A stretch of DNA of 64,000 nucleotides, from NCBI RefSeq assembly GCF_000018585.1, contig NC_009976.1, positions 1,293,841-1,357,840 on the forward strand, given 5' to 3'. The DNA comes from Prochlorococcus marinus str. MIT 9211. GTDB lineage: Bacteria; Cyanobacteriota; Cyanobacteriia; PCC-6307; Cyanobiaceae. Numbering within the stretch: position 1 is the first letter of the stretch; every line of letters starts with the position of its first letter. Of the stretch, positions 8,961 through 17,335 are shown piece by piece. A program made the position numbers and the translations under genes. The notes under the pieces are model-generated. The model saw nothing but the letters and a program-made list of their open reading frames with translations, was not told where the DNA came from and did not search any database.

Positions 8961-9461
8961 CTAATGTTTTGGCTGAAATAAGTCAGTTGCAGTAATTGTA
9001 CTGCGAGTTGATTTAGAATCATTTAAAGAGTTTTGATTAGTAAGAATAGTGCTATTTTCTATTATGGGTGAATCAATCTTAACTGACTCATCTTTAAGAG
9101 TAGTTGCACTGGATACTAAAGAATCAATATTTTCTTCAACTGGTACAGGTTTAGGAATCAACTCAACAAAATTACTAATCGATGAGAATTTGCCATGAGA
9201 GAAAGCACGTGGTGTAAATGCAAAAATTGATGCGACAAAAATAATAACTAAAAGAAGTGATGCAAGTTGAATAATTGGCTGCCAATAAAAGGATACTTTT
9301 AATAACTGATCGAAGTTAGTGGGAGAGTTTTGTTTATTAGAGCCCCACTCTAAATAAACATCATCAGTTACCCAACCTTTATTTGCTGAGCGGTAAGGGG
9401 ACTCAGACCTAGCAAACTCGATAATTTCTTTAAGTCTTTCTCGTAGCACTGATTGATCCAT
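8961..9461 (-). CDS. Single-pass membrane hypothetical protein, 166 aa
   Basis: Residues 1-58 are hydrophilic, about 62-85 form one membrane helix (L-A-S-L-L-L-V-I-I-F-V-A core), and the rest is a Ser/Thr/Asn-rich, probably disordered extracytoplasmic tail. The order resembles an N-in, C-out membrane protein with a flexible tail. No family recognised. It lies about 100 bp downstream of the repeat protein at 9559. Confidence 0.6.
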   Translation of the reverse strand: MDQSVLRERLKEIIEFARSESPYRSANKGWVTDDVYLEWGSNKQNSPTNFDQLLKVSFYWQPIIQLASLLLVIIFVASIFAFTPRAFSHGKFSSISNFVELIPKPVPVEENIDSLVSSATTLKDESVKIDSPIIENSTILTNQNSLNDSKSTRSTITATDLFQPKH

Positions 9462-9558
9462 TCAAAATCAAACACCATTCAAGCACCCAAAAGCACTTGC
9501 TATTTGACTGGCAACAACTCGCCATAAAAAAAGAGAGTTTGAAATGCTCCTATTTCAA

Positions 9559-10728
9559 TCACCTTGCAATAAAAGCAAAAGCAGTCATCAAAATTGCTGA
9601 AGCAAAAACCCCTATCGATACAAGGCCAATCACCTTGCCTGTATCTAAATAAACAGAAATCTTCAAAAGCTCATTCTTTTCTTCTCTCTTCTTTTCAGAA
9701 ACCGTTTTTAATTTCTGTATTGGCTTTTGTTGAGCATTTGAAGCCGCTTTCTTATCTGCAGCGGCTTTCTTGGCGGCAGCGGCTTTCTTATCTGCAGCTG
9801 CCTTCTTATCTGCAGCTGCTTTCTTATCTGCAGCGGCTTTCTTGGCGGCAGCGGCTTGCCTTTCTGCAGCGGCTTTCTTATCTGCAGCTGCCTTCTTATC
9901 TGCAGCGGCTTTCTTGGCGGCAGCGGCTTGCCTTTCTGCAGCGGCTTTCTTATCTGCAGCTGCCTTCTTGGCGGCAGCGGCTTTCTTATCTGCAGCGGCT
10001 TGCCTTTCTGCAGCGGCTTTCTTATCTGCAGCTGCCTTCTTGGCGGCAGCGGCTTGCCTTTCTGCAGCTGCTTTCTTGGCGGCAGCGGCTTGCCTTTCTG
10101 CAGCTGCTTTCTTATCTGCAGCAGCTTTCTTGGCGGCAGCGGCTTGCCTTTCTGCAGCTGCTTTCTTATCTGCAGCGGCTTTCTTGGCGGCAGCGGCTTG
10201 CCTTTCTGCAGCTGCTTTCTTATCTGCAGCGGCTTTCTTGGCGGCAGCGGCTTGCCTTTCTGCAGCTGCCTTCTTGGCGGCAGCGGCTTGCCTTTCTGCA
10301 GCTGCCTTCTTGGCGGCAGCGGCTTTCTTGGCGGCAGCGGCTTGCCTTTCTGCAGCTGCTTTCTTATCTGCAGCAGCTTTCTTGGCGGCAGCGGCTTTCT
10401 TATCTGCAGCGGCTTGCCTTTCTGCAGCGGCTTTCTTATCTGCAGCTGCCTTCTTGGCGGCAGCGGCTTGCCTTTCTGCAGCTGCCTTCTTGGCGGCAGC
10501 GGCTTGCCTTTCTGCAGCGGCTTTCTTATCTGCAGCTGCCTTCTTGGCGGCAGCGGCTTGCCTTTCTGCAGCTGCTTTCTTATCTGCAGCGGCTTTCTTG
10601 GCGGCAGCGGCTTGCCTTTCTGCAGCTGCCTTCTTGGCGGCAGCGGCTTGCCTTTCTGCAGCTGCCTTCTTGGCGGCAGCGGCTTGTTTATCAACTCCTT
10701 GTTTGCTTGCTGCCACTTGTAAGTCCAT
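9559..10728 (-). CDS. Tail-anchored long-helix protein built of AAA-x-KK/AAAERQ hexapeptides
   Basis: A 389-aa protein. Residues 1-15 are a short leader. Residues about 16-327 are about 52 consecutive six-residue units of three types: AAAAKK, AAADKK and AAAERQ. Residues about 328-365 are basic and polar. A membrane helix follows (about 366-387) and ends near the C-terminus. The Ala-rich charged repeat should form one very long single helix, comparable in style to TolA domain II or histone-H1-like tails, anchored by the C-terminal segment with the helix in the cytoplasm. The frame is supported by the ATG at 10728 and by the non-repeat C-terminus with a sensible membrane segment; the other frames are shadows. 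Function unknown. Confidence 0.8.
   Translation of the reverse strand: MDLQVAASKQGVDKQAAAAKKAAAERQAAAAKKAAAERQAAAAKKAAADKKAAAERQAAAAKKAAADKKAAAERQAAAAKKAAAERQAAAAKKAAADKKAAAERQAAADKKAAAAKKAAADKKAAAERQAAAAKKAAAAKKAAAERQAAAAKKAAAERQAAAAKKAAADKKAAAERQAAAAKKAAADKKAAAERQAAAAKKAAADKKAAAERQAAAAKKAAAERQAAAAKKAAADKKAAAERQAAADKKAAAAKKAAADKKAAAERQAAAAKKAAADKKAAADKKAAAERQAAAAKKAAADKKAAADKKAAADKKAAAAKKAAADKKAASNAQQKPIQKLKTVSEKKREEKNELLKISVYLDTGKVIGLVSIGVFASAILMTAFAFIAR
9748..10683 (-). repeat. 18-bp tandem repeat array (about 52 units)
   Basis: Units of 18 bp encode hexapeptides and differ mainly at the fourth to sixth codons. The array is much richer in GC than its surroundings. Because the unit lacks stop codons in most frames, it creates several overlapping false long ORFs on both strands. 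Confidence 0.92.
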
Positions 10729-11077
10729 ATTGTATGTATTGATTTATTCAAGCACTCTTATCGTTTCTAAAAGGCCTTCTCTTTTAAAGGTAAATCAACT
10801 GCATTGATAGCTTTAAATTCATCAAGTTTCAACCTTTAGCAACTATATGAAGGATCAATCAATTGAGAAAGAGAGCGACTTTAAGCCACCAGGCTTGAAA
10901 ACGCTAATTTACTAAACAATGTCAAATTGGATCAGTATACGCGAACCCAATTAACAAGTAGATACAAATTAATTAGATATTTATTAAATAGTCAATCAAC
11001 TTATCAGGATAGATTAAGATATAATCCCCCCCTTAAATAACAAGGGTCAGCATATCAAGAGTAGCACTAACGAACCT

Positions 11078-11308
11078 TCAAGATTTTATCGATACTTTTT
11101 TATAGTTATAAAAACTTTCTATTTGCTTATTTAAAGAGAAAAGCATAGAGTTGATGGTTCTAAGCTCTCTCTCTAATTGAATTTTTTTATGTTGCAAAAT
11201 TGAAAGTCTTCTTTTAACCTCAAGTTGTCGCCTCTTTCGATATCCATCTTTCTGCAAATGAGAATTTTTTAGTTCACAATTGCCATCGCTGGAATAATGA
11301 TTAATCAT
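11078..11308 (-). CDS. Basic coiled-coil hypothetical protein, 76 aa
   Basis: After a Cys-containing N-terminus, residues about 25-68 form a Lys/Arg/Leu heptad-like helix, a probable coiled coil. No membrane segment. It stands alone between long AT-rich gaps. No family recognised. Confidence 0.5.
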   Translation of the reverse strand: MINHYSSDGNCELKNSHLQKDGYRKRRQLEVKRRLSILQHKKIQLERELRTINSMLFSLNKQIESFYNYKKVSIKS

Positions 11309-11726
11309 TTGGGTTATCCTTTATTTTTTTTATAATTAAGACCTAAATACCAAGCCCCTCCTAACTACTTGGACTTATTTATTAGGGTGATTTACCCAGG
11401 GTCCTATTAGATATGTAATCAAAACCTGGACTGTTGTAAATCCGTCTTTACGCTCGAGTATTTCAACCTCGGTTTTTCTTACCAGGTGATTATTACCTAG
11501 CATTTACTCCTATAACAAGGAAATATGAATTTCAAATGCCTATCTTTTCGCCTTTTACATCAAGGTCTCTGCCGGTTAGGAAAAGTACTTTTTAGTCCTG
11601 TCTTCCAAATCTAAAACCAGATCCAAGGATTACAGAAGAGTAGATCTCATAGAAATTGAGATAAGTATTACAAATATTACAATGACAACAAGGTCTTGCT
11701 AAGTATTATTAGATAAGTTTATTACC
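11309..11726. other. 418-bp gap without a recognised gene
   Basis: No coding frame of note, tRNA or strong terminator found. It probably contains the promoter of the gene at 11727. Confidence 0.5.
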
Positions 11727-12686
11727 ATGATTTTGAAGACTATTCCATATCTAAAGGGTACAAAAGACTACAGTGCGATCAACTTAAATCAACTGAAGAT
11801 AGTTGGAGCATTAATTCATGAAGCGAGGCAACAACAGAATATTTCCATTGAAGCTCTTTCTGAAGATTTAAGAATTAATAAAGAAAAGCTTGTTGCAATA
11901 GAGAGTGCCCAGCTCGATTTATTGCCAGAAAGAGTCTTAATAATAGGGATGACAAAGAGAATAGCTGAAAGATTAAAACTAAGCAGTGATGATCTTATTA
12001 GCAAATTGAAAGACAATCCTTCACAGGAAAATGAAGAGTTGCCAACTCAAATTGAAAAGTCTATATATCAAAATGTCGTTGATTTTATTAAGATTTCAAA
12101 AGATGTCTTAATGAACTTTTTATACAAACAAACCTCTAAAGATAGAAACGGCCTGATAAACATATCTGAGTCAAATAAACCAATTGATAACTGGGAAGAG
12201 AAAGTAATTGCAGTTGAGCTTAAGGCTAAAGAAGCAAAAAGAAAGTGGGAAGAGAAAAAAGCTGCTCAATCCCTAACATTAAAAAAAGAGAATGAAGTCA
12301 CTCAAGATATCAAGAGTATTGATGACCTAGAAAAGCCTATAAAGACGAATGGGAAAGAAGATCTTAAAGCAAACCCTGATCTAAAAGGCTCTATAGAAGA
12401 AGAAGAAAATAGCCAAGGCATTGAAACAAACCCTGATCTAAAAGGCTCTATAGAAGAAGAAGAAAATAGCCAAGGCATTGAAACAAATGCTGGTCTAAAA
12501 GACTCTATAGAAGAAGAAAATAGCCAAGATATTAAAACAAATGCTGATCTAAAAGACTCTATAGAAGAAGAAAACAATAACAATGAATCTTCTTTGAAAA
12601 CATTAATAGTTTCGGGAGGTCAAGTAATAGAGAAAATTTTCACACAACCAAATGGTGAAAATATAAGTGTCAAAAAGAAAGATTAA
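11727..12686 (+). CDS. RodZ-like HTH protein with acidic repeats
   Basis: A 319-aa protein. Residues about 20-97 are an HTH_25-type domain of the kind found at the N-terminus of RodZ (I-x-x-A-R-x-Q-Q-x-I-S-I-E-x-L-S-x-D-L). Residues about 156-203 are a charged module (W-E-x-K-V, K-E-A-K-x-x-W-E-x-K-K, Q-D-I-x-S-I) shared with the protein at 17336. Residues about 216-285 are four acidic 18-19 residue repeats (N-P-D-L-K-G-S-I-E-E-E-E). The tail (about 288-312) has S-S-L-K-T-L-x-x-S-G-G, again as in the 17336 protein. No membrane segment is visible, unlike true RodZ. It may be a scaffold, but the role is unknown. Confidence 0.7.
   Translation: MILKTIPYLKGTKDYSAINLNQLKIVGALIHEARQQQNISIEALSEDLRINKEKLVAIESAQLDLLPERVLIIGMTKRIAERLKLSSDDLISKLKDNPSQENEELPTQIEKSIYQNVVDFIKISKDVLMNFLYKQTSKDRNGLINISESNKPIDNWEEKVIAVELKAKEAKRKWEEKKAAQSLTLKKENEVTQDIKSIDDLEKPIKTNGKEDLKANPDLKGSIEEEENSQGIETNPDLKGSIEEEENSQGIETNAGLKDSIEEENSQDIKTNADLKDSIEEENNNNESSLKTLIVSGGQVIEKIFTQPNGENISVKKKD
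12374..12590 (+). repeat. Four 54-57 bp tandem repeats (acidic peptide)
   Basis: Two copies of a 57-bp unit are essentially identical. They are followed by two diverged copies of about 54 bp. They encode N-x-x-L-K-x-S-I-E-E-E peptides in the HTH protein. Confidence 0.85.
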
Positions 12687-12765
12687 ATTAAGTCCCTTAC
12701 TAAAAATTAGCAAGTCAAGGCACTAGGATTAATAAATTACTGATTTACTAATTCTTAAGTAATGC

Positions 12766-13431
12766 TTACCAAGGGAGTTCTTCCCCATTTGAATGCCAAA
12801 AAGTTCCTGAATTATCAAGTGTCAATGAATCAATCCTTGAAAGAAGGCCAATTACAGATTCCTGAGGTGACACCCCATTGGGAGTAAAACCTGTCATTCG
12901 AGTACTTACCAATCCAGGGTGCAAGAGAGCAACAGCTATGCCATTTGGCTTTAAGTCAATAGATAAAGATTTGCCAGCCATACAAAGCGCAACTTTGGAC
13001 ATCCTGTATCCATAAGAGCCCCCTGAAGTATTGTCATCTATAGATCCCATTCGACTTGTCATAAAGACAACTTTTGAACCTTTACTCATATTTTCAAGAA
13101 ATGCATGAGTAAAACATAAAGGGCTCAATGCATTAACTTCAAATTGGCGGGTAACACTTTGTGGGTCAAGATTTGACAAAGAATTAAACTCTGCTATCCC
13201 AGCATTTTGAATTAATATGTCTATATTAATACCTTCTAATTTTTTCTTAAGCGTTAGAACTGATGCACCTGAAGTTATATCAACTCCAGATTCAACTCTT
13301 ACACCAAGATCATCTAAATCTGCAGATGAAGTCCTGCATGTTGCAATAACATTATCTCCTCTTTTTTTCAACTGCCGACAGTACTCTAATCCAAGTCCTC
13401 GGTTAGAGCCTGTTATTAAGTAAGTAGACAA
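12766..13431 (-). CDS. Short-chain dehydrogenase/reductase (C-factor-like)
   Basis: A 221-aa classical SDR. The N-terminal cofactor motif is T-G-S-N-R-G-L-G, followed by a Q-N-A-G-I-A segment near residue 75 and a catalytic Y-R-M-S-K near residue 145 with upstream S-G-G-S. Its length is short and similar to the C-factor/sniffer subgroup. It would use NAD(P)H to reduce an unknown carbonyl. It is the only gene between the HTH protein and the pcb terminator. Confidence 0.88.
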   Translation of the reverse strand: MSTYLITGSNRGLGLEYCRQLKKRGDNVIATCRTSSADLDDLGVRVESGVDITSGASVLTLKKKLEGINIDILIQNAGIAEFNSLSNLDPQSVTRQFEVNALSPLCFTHAFLENMSKGSKVVFMTSRMGSIDDNTSGGSYGYRMSKVALCMAGKSLSIDLKPNGIAVALLHPGLVSTRMTGFTPNGVSPQESVIGLLSRIDSLTLDNSGTFWHSNGEELPW

Positions 13432-13598
13432 GGTGGCATTGCAGTTGACTAGACTTTAATTGAACTTAAGTAATGATGGATAATAATAATTAGTAACTTT
13501 ACTAATTAGGTTTTAAATAATTAATTAATACTTCAAATTTTAGAAAGGCAAATCAAACATTCTCTCTAAGCCTACAAAGCTGCGCTTTAGGGAACTCG

Positions 13599-13627
13599 CA
13601 AAAAAAAACCCCGTCCTAAGACGGGGT
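13599..13627 (-). terminator. Rho-independent terminator of pcb
   Basis: Read on the minus strand, ACCCCGTC / GACGGGGT forms an 8-bp stem with a 4-base loop (13608-13627), followed by nine T residues. It lies 25 bp after the pcb stop. Confidence 0.95.
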
Positions 13628-13651
13628 CACACTATTGCTAAATAGTAGTTT

Positions 13652-14719
13652 CTAAGTTGATGGTGCAGACCTTAGTTTTGCTCCAATATCCTTGAAATTG
13701 AAGCCCATTGCACGAAGTGCATGCCAAAGGTGTCCTTGCAATGCAAAGAATCCTGCAATGTAATGGAAGTTTGCAGTCCAACAACGTCCAGAATGACCCA
13801 ATGGAGCTATTCCATTGCTGTAATCAATAGAATCAACAAAAGCTGGCGCTACTACAAATGCACGGTTCAAAGGTTCTCCATAGAACTCAACAGGAAAAAC
13901 AGTCGTGTTTTGTGAAACCCAGAAAGAAGCAACAATAGCCATCCAACCTATACCAGCAAGACTGAAAGAAAGAATGCCTTCAGCAGAAAGTAAACCTGCA
14001 CCCTTGAGTTTGTCGTAAGAACCAAGGCGCTTGTCTTCCCATTTTGTTGAACCAGCTATTGCATGAAAACAACCACCAATAATCTCAACAAATGCTAAGA
14101 AGGCATGACCTCCCATAACATCTTCAAGGCTGTCGATGGTTAAGAAATTAACCTGTCTTTCCCAAATCATTGATAAGTCAAGATTGTAATTGACTTGTCT
14201 TACTGCGCCAATTGCAGGGTCATATATTCCATGAATCCTTGCCCATTCAACAAACCAAGCACAAGCAATCCCAAATAGAATTAAGTGGTGACCAAGAATA
14301 AAAGTTTGATTATCTGGGTTATCCCATTCTAGTTTGAACTTTCTTGCTTGAGCCACACTGCTTTTCTGCATGTCATCTGGGAAATAAATGGCATGCATTA
14401 AGCCACCAGCTCCATAAACCATGGAGAGGATGAGATGAACAATTGCAATAGTTAATACTCCTGCACCAGTCCAAACTCCTGCTTCGTCAAAACCAATACC
14501 TATAGATGCCAAGTGGGGAAGGAAGATAAGCCCTTGGTCACCCATAGGTAAAGAGGGGTCAAAACGTGATAGTTCAAAAAGTGTGTTTGAACCAGCCCCA
14601 AAAGCGATCATGCCTGTATGCGCTGCATGCGAGGCAATAAATCGACCAGATCGGTTGGTAACAGAAGCATTACCAGCCCAATAGTCATAAGTGACATCTG
14701 GATTACCGTAGGTCTGCAT
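13652..14719 (-). CDS. pcb: Pcb divinyl-chlorophyll a/b light-harvesting antenna protein
   Basis: A 355-aa six-helix membrane protein of the CP43/IsiA/Pcb family. It starts M-Q-T-Y-G-N-P-D-V-T-Y-D-Y-W-A-G-N and carries the chlorophyll-binding His positions (for example in H-A-A-H-T-G, L-G-H-H-L-I-L-F-G and F-H-Y-I-A-G-F). It lacks the large lumenal loop of CP43 (about 460 aa), as expected for Pcb. It binds divinyl chlorophylls a and b and passes energy to photosystems in Prochlorococcus thylakoids. Paralogue letters (pcbA-H) depend on strain, so I give only pcb. Transcribed alone, with its own terminator. Confidence 0.97.
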   Translation of the reverse strand: MQTYGNPDVTYDYWAGNASVTNRSGRFIASHAAHTGMIAFGAGSNTLFELSRFDPSLPMGDQGLIFLPHLASIGIGFDEAGVWTGAGVLTIAIVHLILSMVYGAGGLMHAIYFPDDMQKSSVAQARKFKLEWDNPDNQTFILGHHLILFGIACAWFVEWARIHGIYDPAIGAVRQVNYNLDLSMIWERQVNFLTIDSLEDVMGGHAFLAFVEIIGGCFHAIAGSTKWEDKRLGSYDKLKGAGLLSAEGILSFSLAGIGWMAIVASFWVSQNTTVFPVEFYGEPLNRAFVVAPAFVDSIDYSNGIAPLGHSGRCWTANFHYIAGFFALQGHLWHALRAMGFNFKDIGAKLRSAPST

Positions 14720-14925
14720 AATTTTTTTGAGCGAAAAAATGCGCTAATCAAACGAACATTACATGTAGTTTCTTCTATTTGGACGGAATACTTAAAGGTT
14801 TTTATTTGTTTGTCAATGTATCTAGTTCTTTTCCCATCCGAAAAGCTGATGTAAAGTCACTCAACGCGGGTTTGGCAAAGGAGCCCACCTGGGTTATCTA
14901 TAAAACAAAATTCCTATCCAATTCA

Positions 14926-15096
14926 ATGATTGATCCAACTCACTTCCTTGATTTCGCGACACAGCTACCTCACCCATCTGACATAGGCCTAATCAAGCCA
15001 TCATCAGGATTTAATCTTGGGGCAGCGCTTGCTGGATTAGGAGCCTTTTTTGGCGCTTCGCAATTTTTCTATTACGCCCAGCAAGAAGACAATTAA
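14926..15096 (+). CDS. Small membrane protein, 56 aa, divergent from pcb
   Basis: The frame is open from 14779, but the ATG at 14926 gives a clean 56-aa product. It has a polar N-terminus (about 25 residues) and one Gly/Ala/Phe-rich helix (about 30-50), ending in A-Q-Q-E-D-N. A strong terminator follows at 15151, which supports a real gene. It is divergent from pcb. Small photosynthetic subunits look like this, but I cannot name it. Confidence 0.6.
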   Translation: MIDPTHFLDFATQLPHPSDIGLIKPSSGFNLGAALAGLGAFFGASQFFYYAQQEDN

Positions 15097-15150
15097 TTTA
15101 ATTTCATCAACTAAAGTAATTAGGCAGAAGATTCCTACCTAAAGGGTTGA

Positions 15151-15177
15151 AAGCTGAGAATTATTCTCAGCTTTTTT
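15151..15177 (+). terminator. Rho-independent terminator
   Basis: AAGCTGAGAA / TTCTCAGCTT forms a 10-bp stem with a 3-base loop, ending in six T residues. It lies 54 bp after the 56-aa gene. Confidence 0.92.
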
Positions 15178-15288
15178 ACTGAGTAGAAAATATTCTAAGG
15201 AGTTTTAAAGCGCAAAGGAAATATTCTACTGAGCTATTCAATGTATTAGATCAAATCTAATAAGAGGAGACTTCTATTAGCAGCAAAA

Positions 15289-15594
15289 ATGAATTATCAA
15301 CTCTTACTAGAATATTATTCCTCAGGAACAAATTTCACTTTGCAAGAGATAGATCTTTTAGATATAGAGCTCTATTCTCAATTGGAAAGCATAAAAGTAT
15401 CCTCATCTCAAGGTTGTCTTGAAGTGGCTCCAGATCATATATCTAAGGCTTGTAGTGTTTGCAGAGGTAGTCTCTGGATTACCTGCCTAGCTGCTGTCTT
15501 AGATAAAATCAAGCCTCCTTCTTTAGGAACTCAAGCAAGAGGGTCAAAGGTATTTGATGAATTAATCAAAAATGGCTATTTGGCTATTGATTAA
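15289..15594 (+). CDS. Hypothetical protein, 101 aa
   Basis: A soluble protein with a Tyr/Leu-rich N-terminus and a C-S-V-C pair around residues 56-59. It ends F-D-E-L-I-K-N-G-Y-L-A-I-D. The two nearby Cys residues could bind metal or form a disulfide. No family recognised. ATG at 15289. Confidence 0.6.
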   Translation: MNYQLLLEYYSSGTNFTLQEIDLLDIELYSQLESIKVSSSQGCLEVAPDHISKACSVCRGSLWITCLAAVLDKIKPPSLGTQARGSKVFDELIKNGYLAID

Positions 15595-15676
15595 GTCAAA
15601 TTTATATTTATAAGCATTTAGCAAAAATTTTATATACAACAGTCTTAGAATATTATAATTCTATTAAATCAAATAA

Positions 15677-15847
15677 ATGGAGAAAAGAAATCTAAAAAGG
15701 ATCATTCAGGATCTTGAGAATTTACTAAACGAATTAAAGAGCGAAGTTTACTCAGACAAAGAAGCTTATGTTCATCCATGGTATGAGCAAACAGGTAATT
15801 CACCCCAACGAATTCACTCGCAGGATGACGATGGATATGCTGACTGA
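15677..15847 (+). CDS. Small acidic protein, 56 aa
   Basis: ATG at 15677. A helical N-terminal half (I-I-Q-D-L-E-N-L-L-N-E-L) is followed by a polar half containing H-P-W-Y-E-Q-T-G and an Asp-rich C-terminus. Codon use is like its neighbours. No family recognised. Confidence 0.5.
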   Translation: MEKRNLKRIIQDLENLLNELKSEVYSDKEAYVHPWYEQTGNSPQRIHSQDDDGYAD

Positions 15848-15992
15848 ATCAAACTGGCAAGACTGAGAATAATCAGTGGCCTAGCTTCAAGGCATCAATG
15901 GAATATTACTAGTTTGATATCCTGATAAAGAAAAAATAATAGTTAATACAATAGTATTTTCATCAAAACTGGGCTTAAAACAGTCGGAATCT

Positions 15993-16148
15993 ATGAACTA
16001 CCAATGTCGGGATTGCATCTATATCTACAAAGGAGAGAATGGAGATCCCATACACGGAATTCCGGCAGGAACTAAATTTGAAGACTTACCTTTGGATTGG
16101 AAATGTCCTATTTGTGGAGCAATGAAAGAAAGGTTTAAATCGCTTTGA
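15993..16148 (+). CDS. Rubredoxin
   Basis: A 51-aa protein with the complete iron site: Cys5-x-x-Cys8 in Y-Q-C-R-D-C and Cys38-x-x-Cys41 in W-K-C-P-I-C-G. The family core G-D-P-x-x-G-I-P-A-G-T-x-F-x-D-L-P-x-D-W lies between them. The length matches soluble rubredoxins, and there is no C-terminal membrane anchor, so it is not the thylakoid RubA form. It is a one-electron carrier; its partner is not evident from the neighbours. The second position of the first knuckle is Asp-Cys rather than the common Cys-Gly. Confidence 0.93.
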   Translation: MNYQCRDCIYIYKGENGDPIHGIPAGTKFEDLPLDWKCPICGAMKERFKSL

Positions 16149-16183
16149 TGGTAATTATACGAAAGCTTTAGCAAAATTTCGTA

Positions 16184-16411
16184 ATGATAGAAAGTCCACG
16201 AAAAGAGTTCATGCAAAAATTCTTTTACTTATCCAAAAAGTATCAGGAGAACACACCTTCACACATAATTGCAGAAATTCTGCGAGATTATGCAGAAAGG
16301 TTGGATGGATACCATGTCCTTACTCAAAACTATTGCCATTTGTTTAATTATTGGTTGGCTACTCTCAAAAGGAATGCTTTTCCTTATAGCTCAGTTAGGG
16401 TAAAGGTATAG
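16184..16411 (+). CDS. Hypothetical protein, 75 aa (doubtful)
   Basis: The N-terminal 60 residues are protein-like and helical (I-I-A-E-I-L-R-D-Y-A-E-R-L). The last 15 look less natural. It could be a real small gene or a remnant with an altered C-terminus. It starts 36 bp after the rubredoxin stop. Confidence 0.35.
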   Translation: MIESPRKEFMQKFFYLSKKYQENTPSHIIAEILRDYAERLDGYHVLTQNYCHLFNYWLATLKRNAFPYSSVRVKV

Positions 16412-16520
16412 GAGAATCGAGTTCCAAAAGCAACTTTAACTTCAAAATCTTGCGCTGAGAAAGAAATTGGCTGCTTAATCAATCAGCCCTTGCTAGAAAT
16501 TAATTAGATACTGTCTTCCC

Positions 16521-16643
16521 ATGGAGCATAACTATCTCATGAATCTTGCTGTCCCTTTAGTTGGTATAGCACCTCTTTTCATATTCTTTATTCTCAGGCC
16601 AAAGAAGAAAACCACTAAAAAGTGGACAAGACCCGTTTCCTAA
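16521..16643 (+). CDS. Small single-pass membrane protein, 40 aa
   Basis: ATG at 16521, with an alternative ATG six codons later. One helix (about residues 8-26) is followed by a basic tail (R-P-K-K-K-T-T-K-K-W). No family recognised. Confidence 0.4.
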   Translation: MEHNYLMNLAVPLVGIAPLFIFFILRPKKKTTKKWTRPVS

Positions 16644-16874
16644 GACAGGTTCCGCTGACTAGAGTGGATAGATTTATATAAAGAGTAAAAGTAAATCCAG
16701 AAGAGAAGAACTGGGGAATACTTTCAAGATTATTGCCTTATCAATCACGTTTATGTTGAATACGATTATTTTGATTTGGTACTTTTTCTTCTCAAGGCTA
16801 ATCAAATAAACTGCATCGCTTAGTTATAAGGTGCAGTATTTAATAGATAAAGCTCAAACTAAAAAGTCAGGCCT

Positions 16875-17054
16875 ATGGGAGAAGCAAAAAGAAGACAAGA
16901 CCAAGGATTGGCACCTAAAAATCCCAATAAGGATTTAAGACCAAAAGCACCAGGTCTATTAATCAAGTTTCCCAGACTGCCTTTGTACTTAGGGGTGCTT
17001 TTAGCTATTTATCTCATTTTCGATTGGATCAAATTAAATTCAGCTGTCCAATAA
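16875..17054 (+). CDS. DUF2839 family protein
   Basis: A 59-aa protein with the diagnostic N-terminus M-G-E-A-K-R-R. A basic/polar linker and one membrane helix (about 36-53) follow. DUF2839 is a cyanobacterial family of small membrane proteins of unknown function. ATG at 16875. Confidence 0.8.
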   Translation: MGEAKRRQDQGLAPKNPNKDLRPKAPGLLIKFPRLPLYLGVLLAIYLIFDWIKLNSAVQ

Positions 17055-17335
17055 AAAACCATCATCAGCAATAAACGAAGCTTGTAGGGATGTAGAAACC
17101 TCTCATCAACTAGATTCACAAATCATAAAGTCATTCCTAGAAGTTGAAGGCGAATAAAATTTCCAATGAAAGTTATCTAGGTCTCATCCCTCTAAGGACA
17201 ACTAGAGTAATAAAATCTTCTTTTCAAAAGCCTTGAGTGTCTAGCTTTGATGGGTCAACTAAGTCTCCTATCTCTTATTACATTGCGAAGACTGGCAATA
17301 TCCAGACAATCTATTAACCTTGTTTTAAAAGATTT

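Noticed and set aside
9748..10683. CRISPR-like tandem array
   Set aside because: Repeat units are contiguous without spacers and lie inside a coding frame; no cas genes.
9594..10807. Several long ORFs (280-380 codons) in other frames of the repeat array
   Set aside because: They arise because the 18-bp unit lacks stops in most frames; they have no natural ends, and only the 9559-10728 minus frame has a non-repeat C-terminus with a membrane helix.
14779..14925. N-terminal extension of the 56-aa gene divergent from pcb
   Set aside because: The extra residues are in the pcb upstream region and not protein-like; the ATG at 14926 is better.
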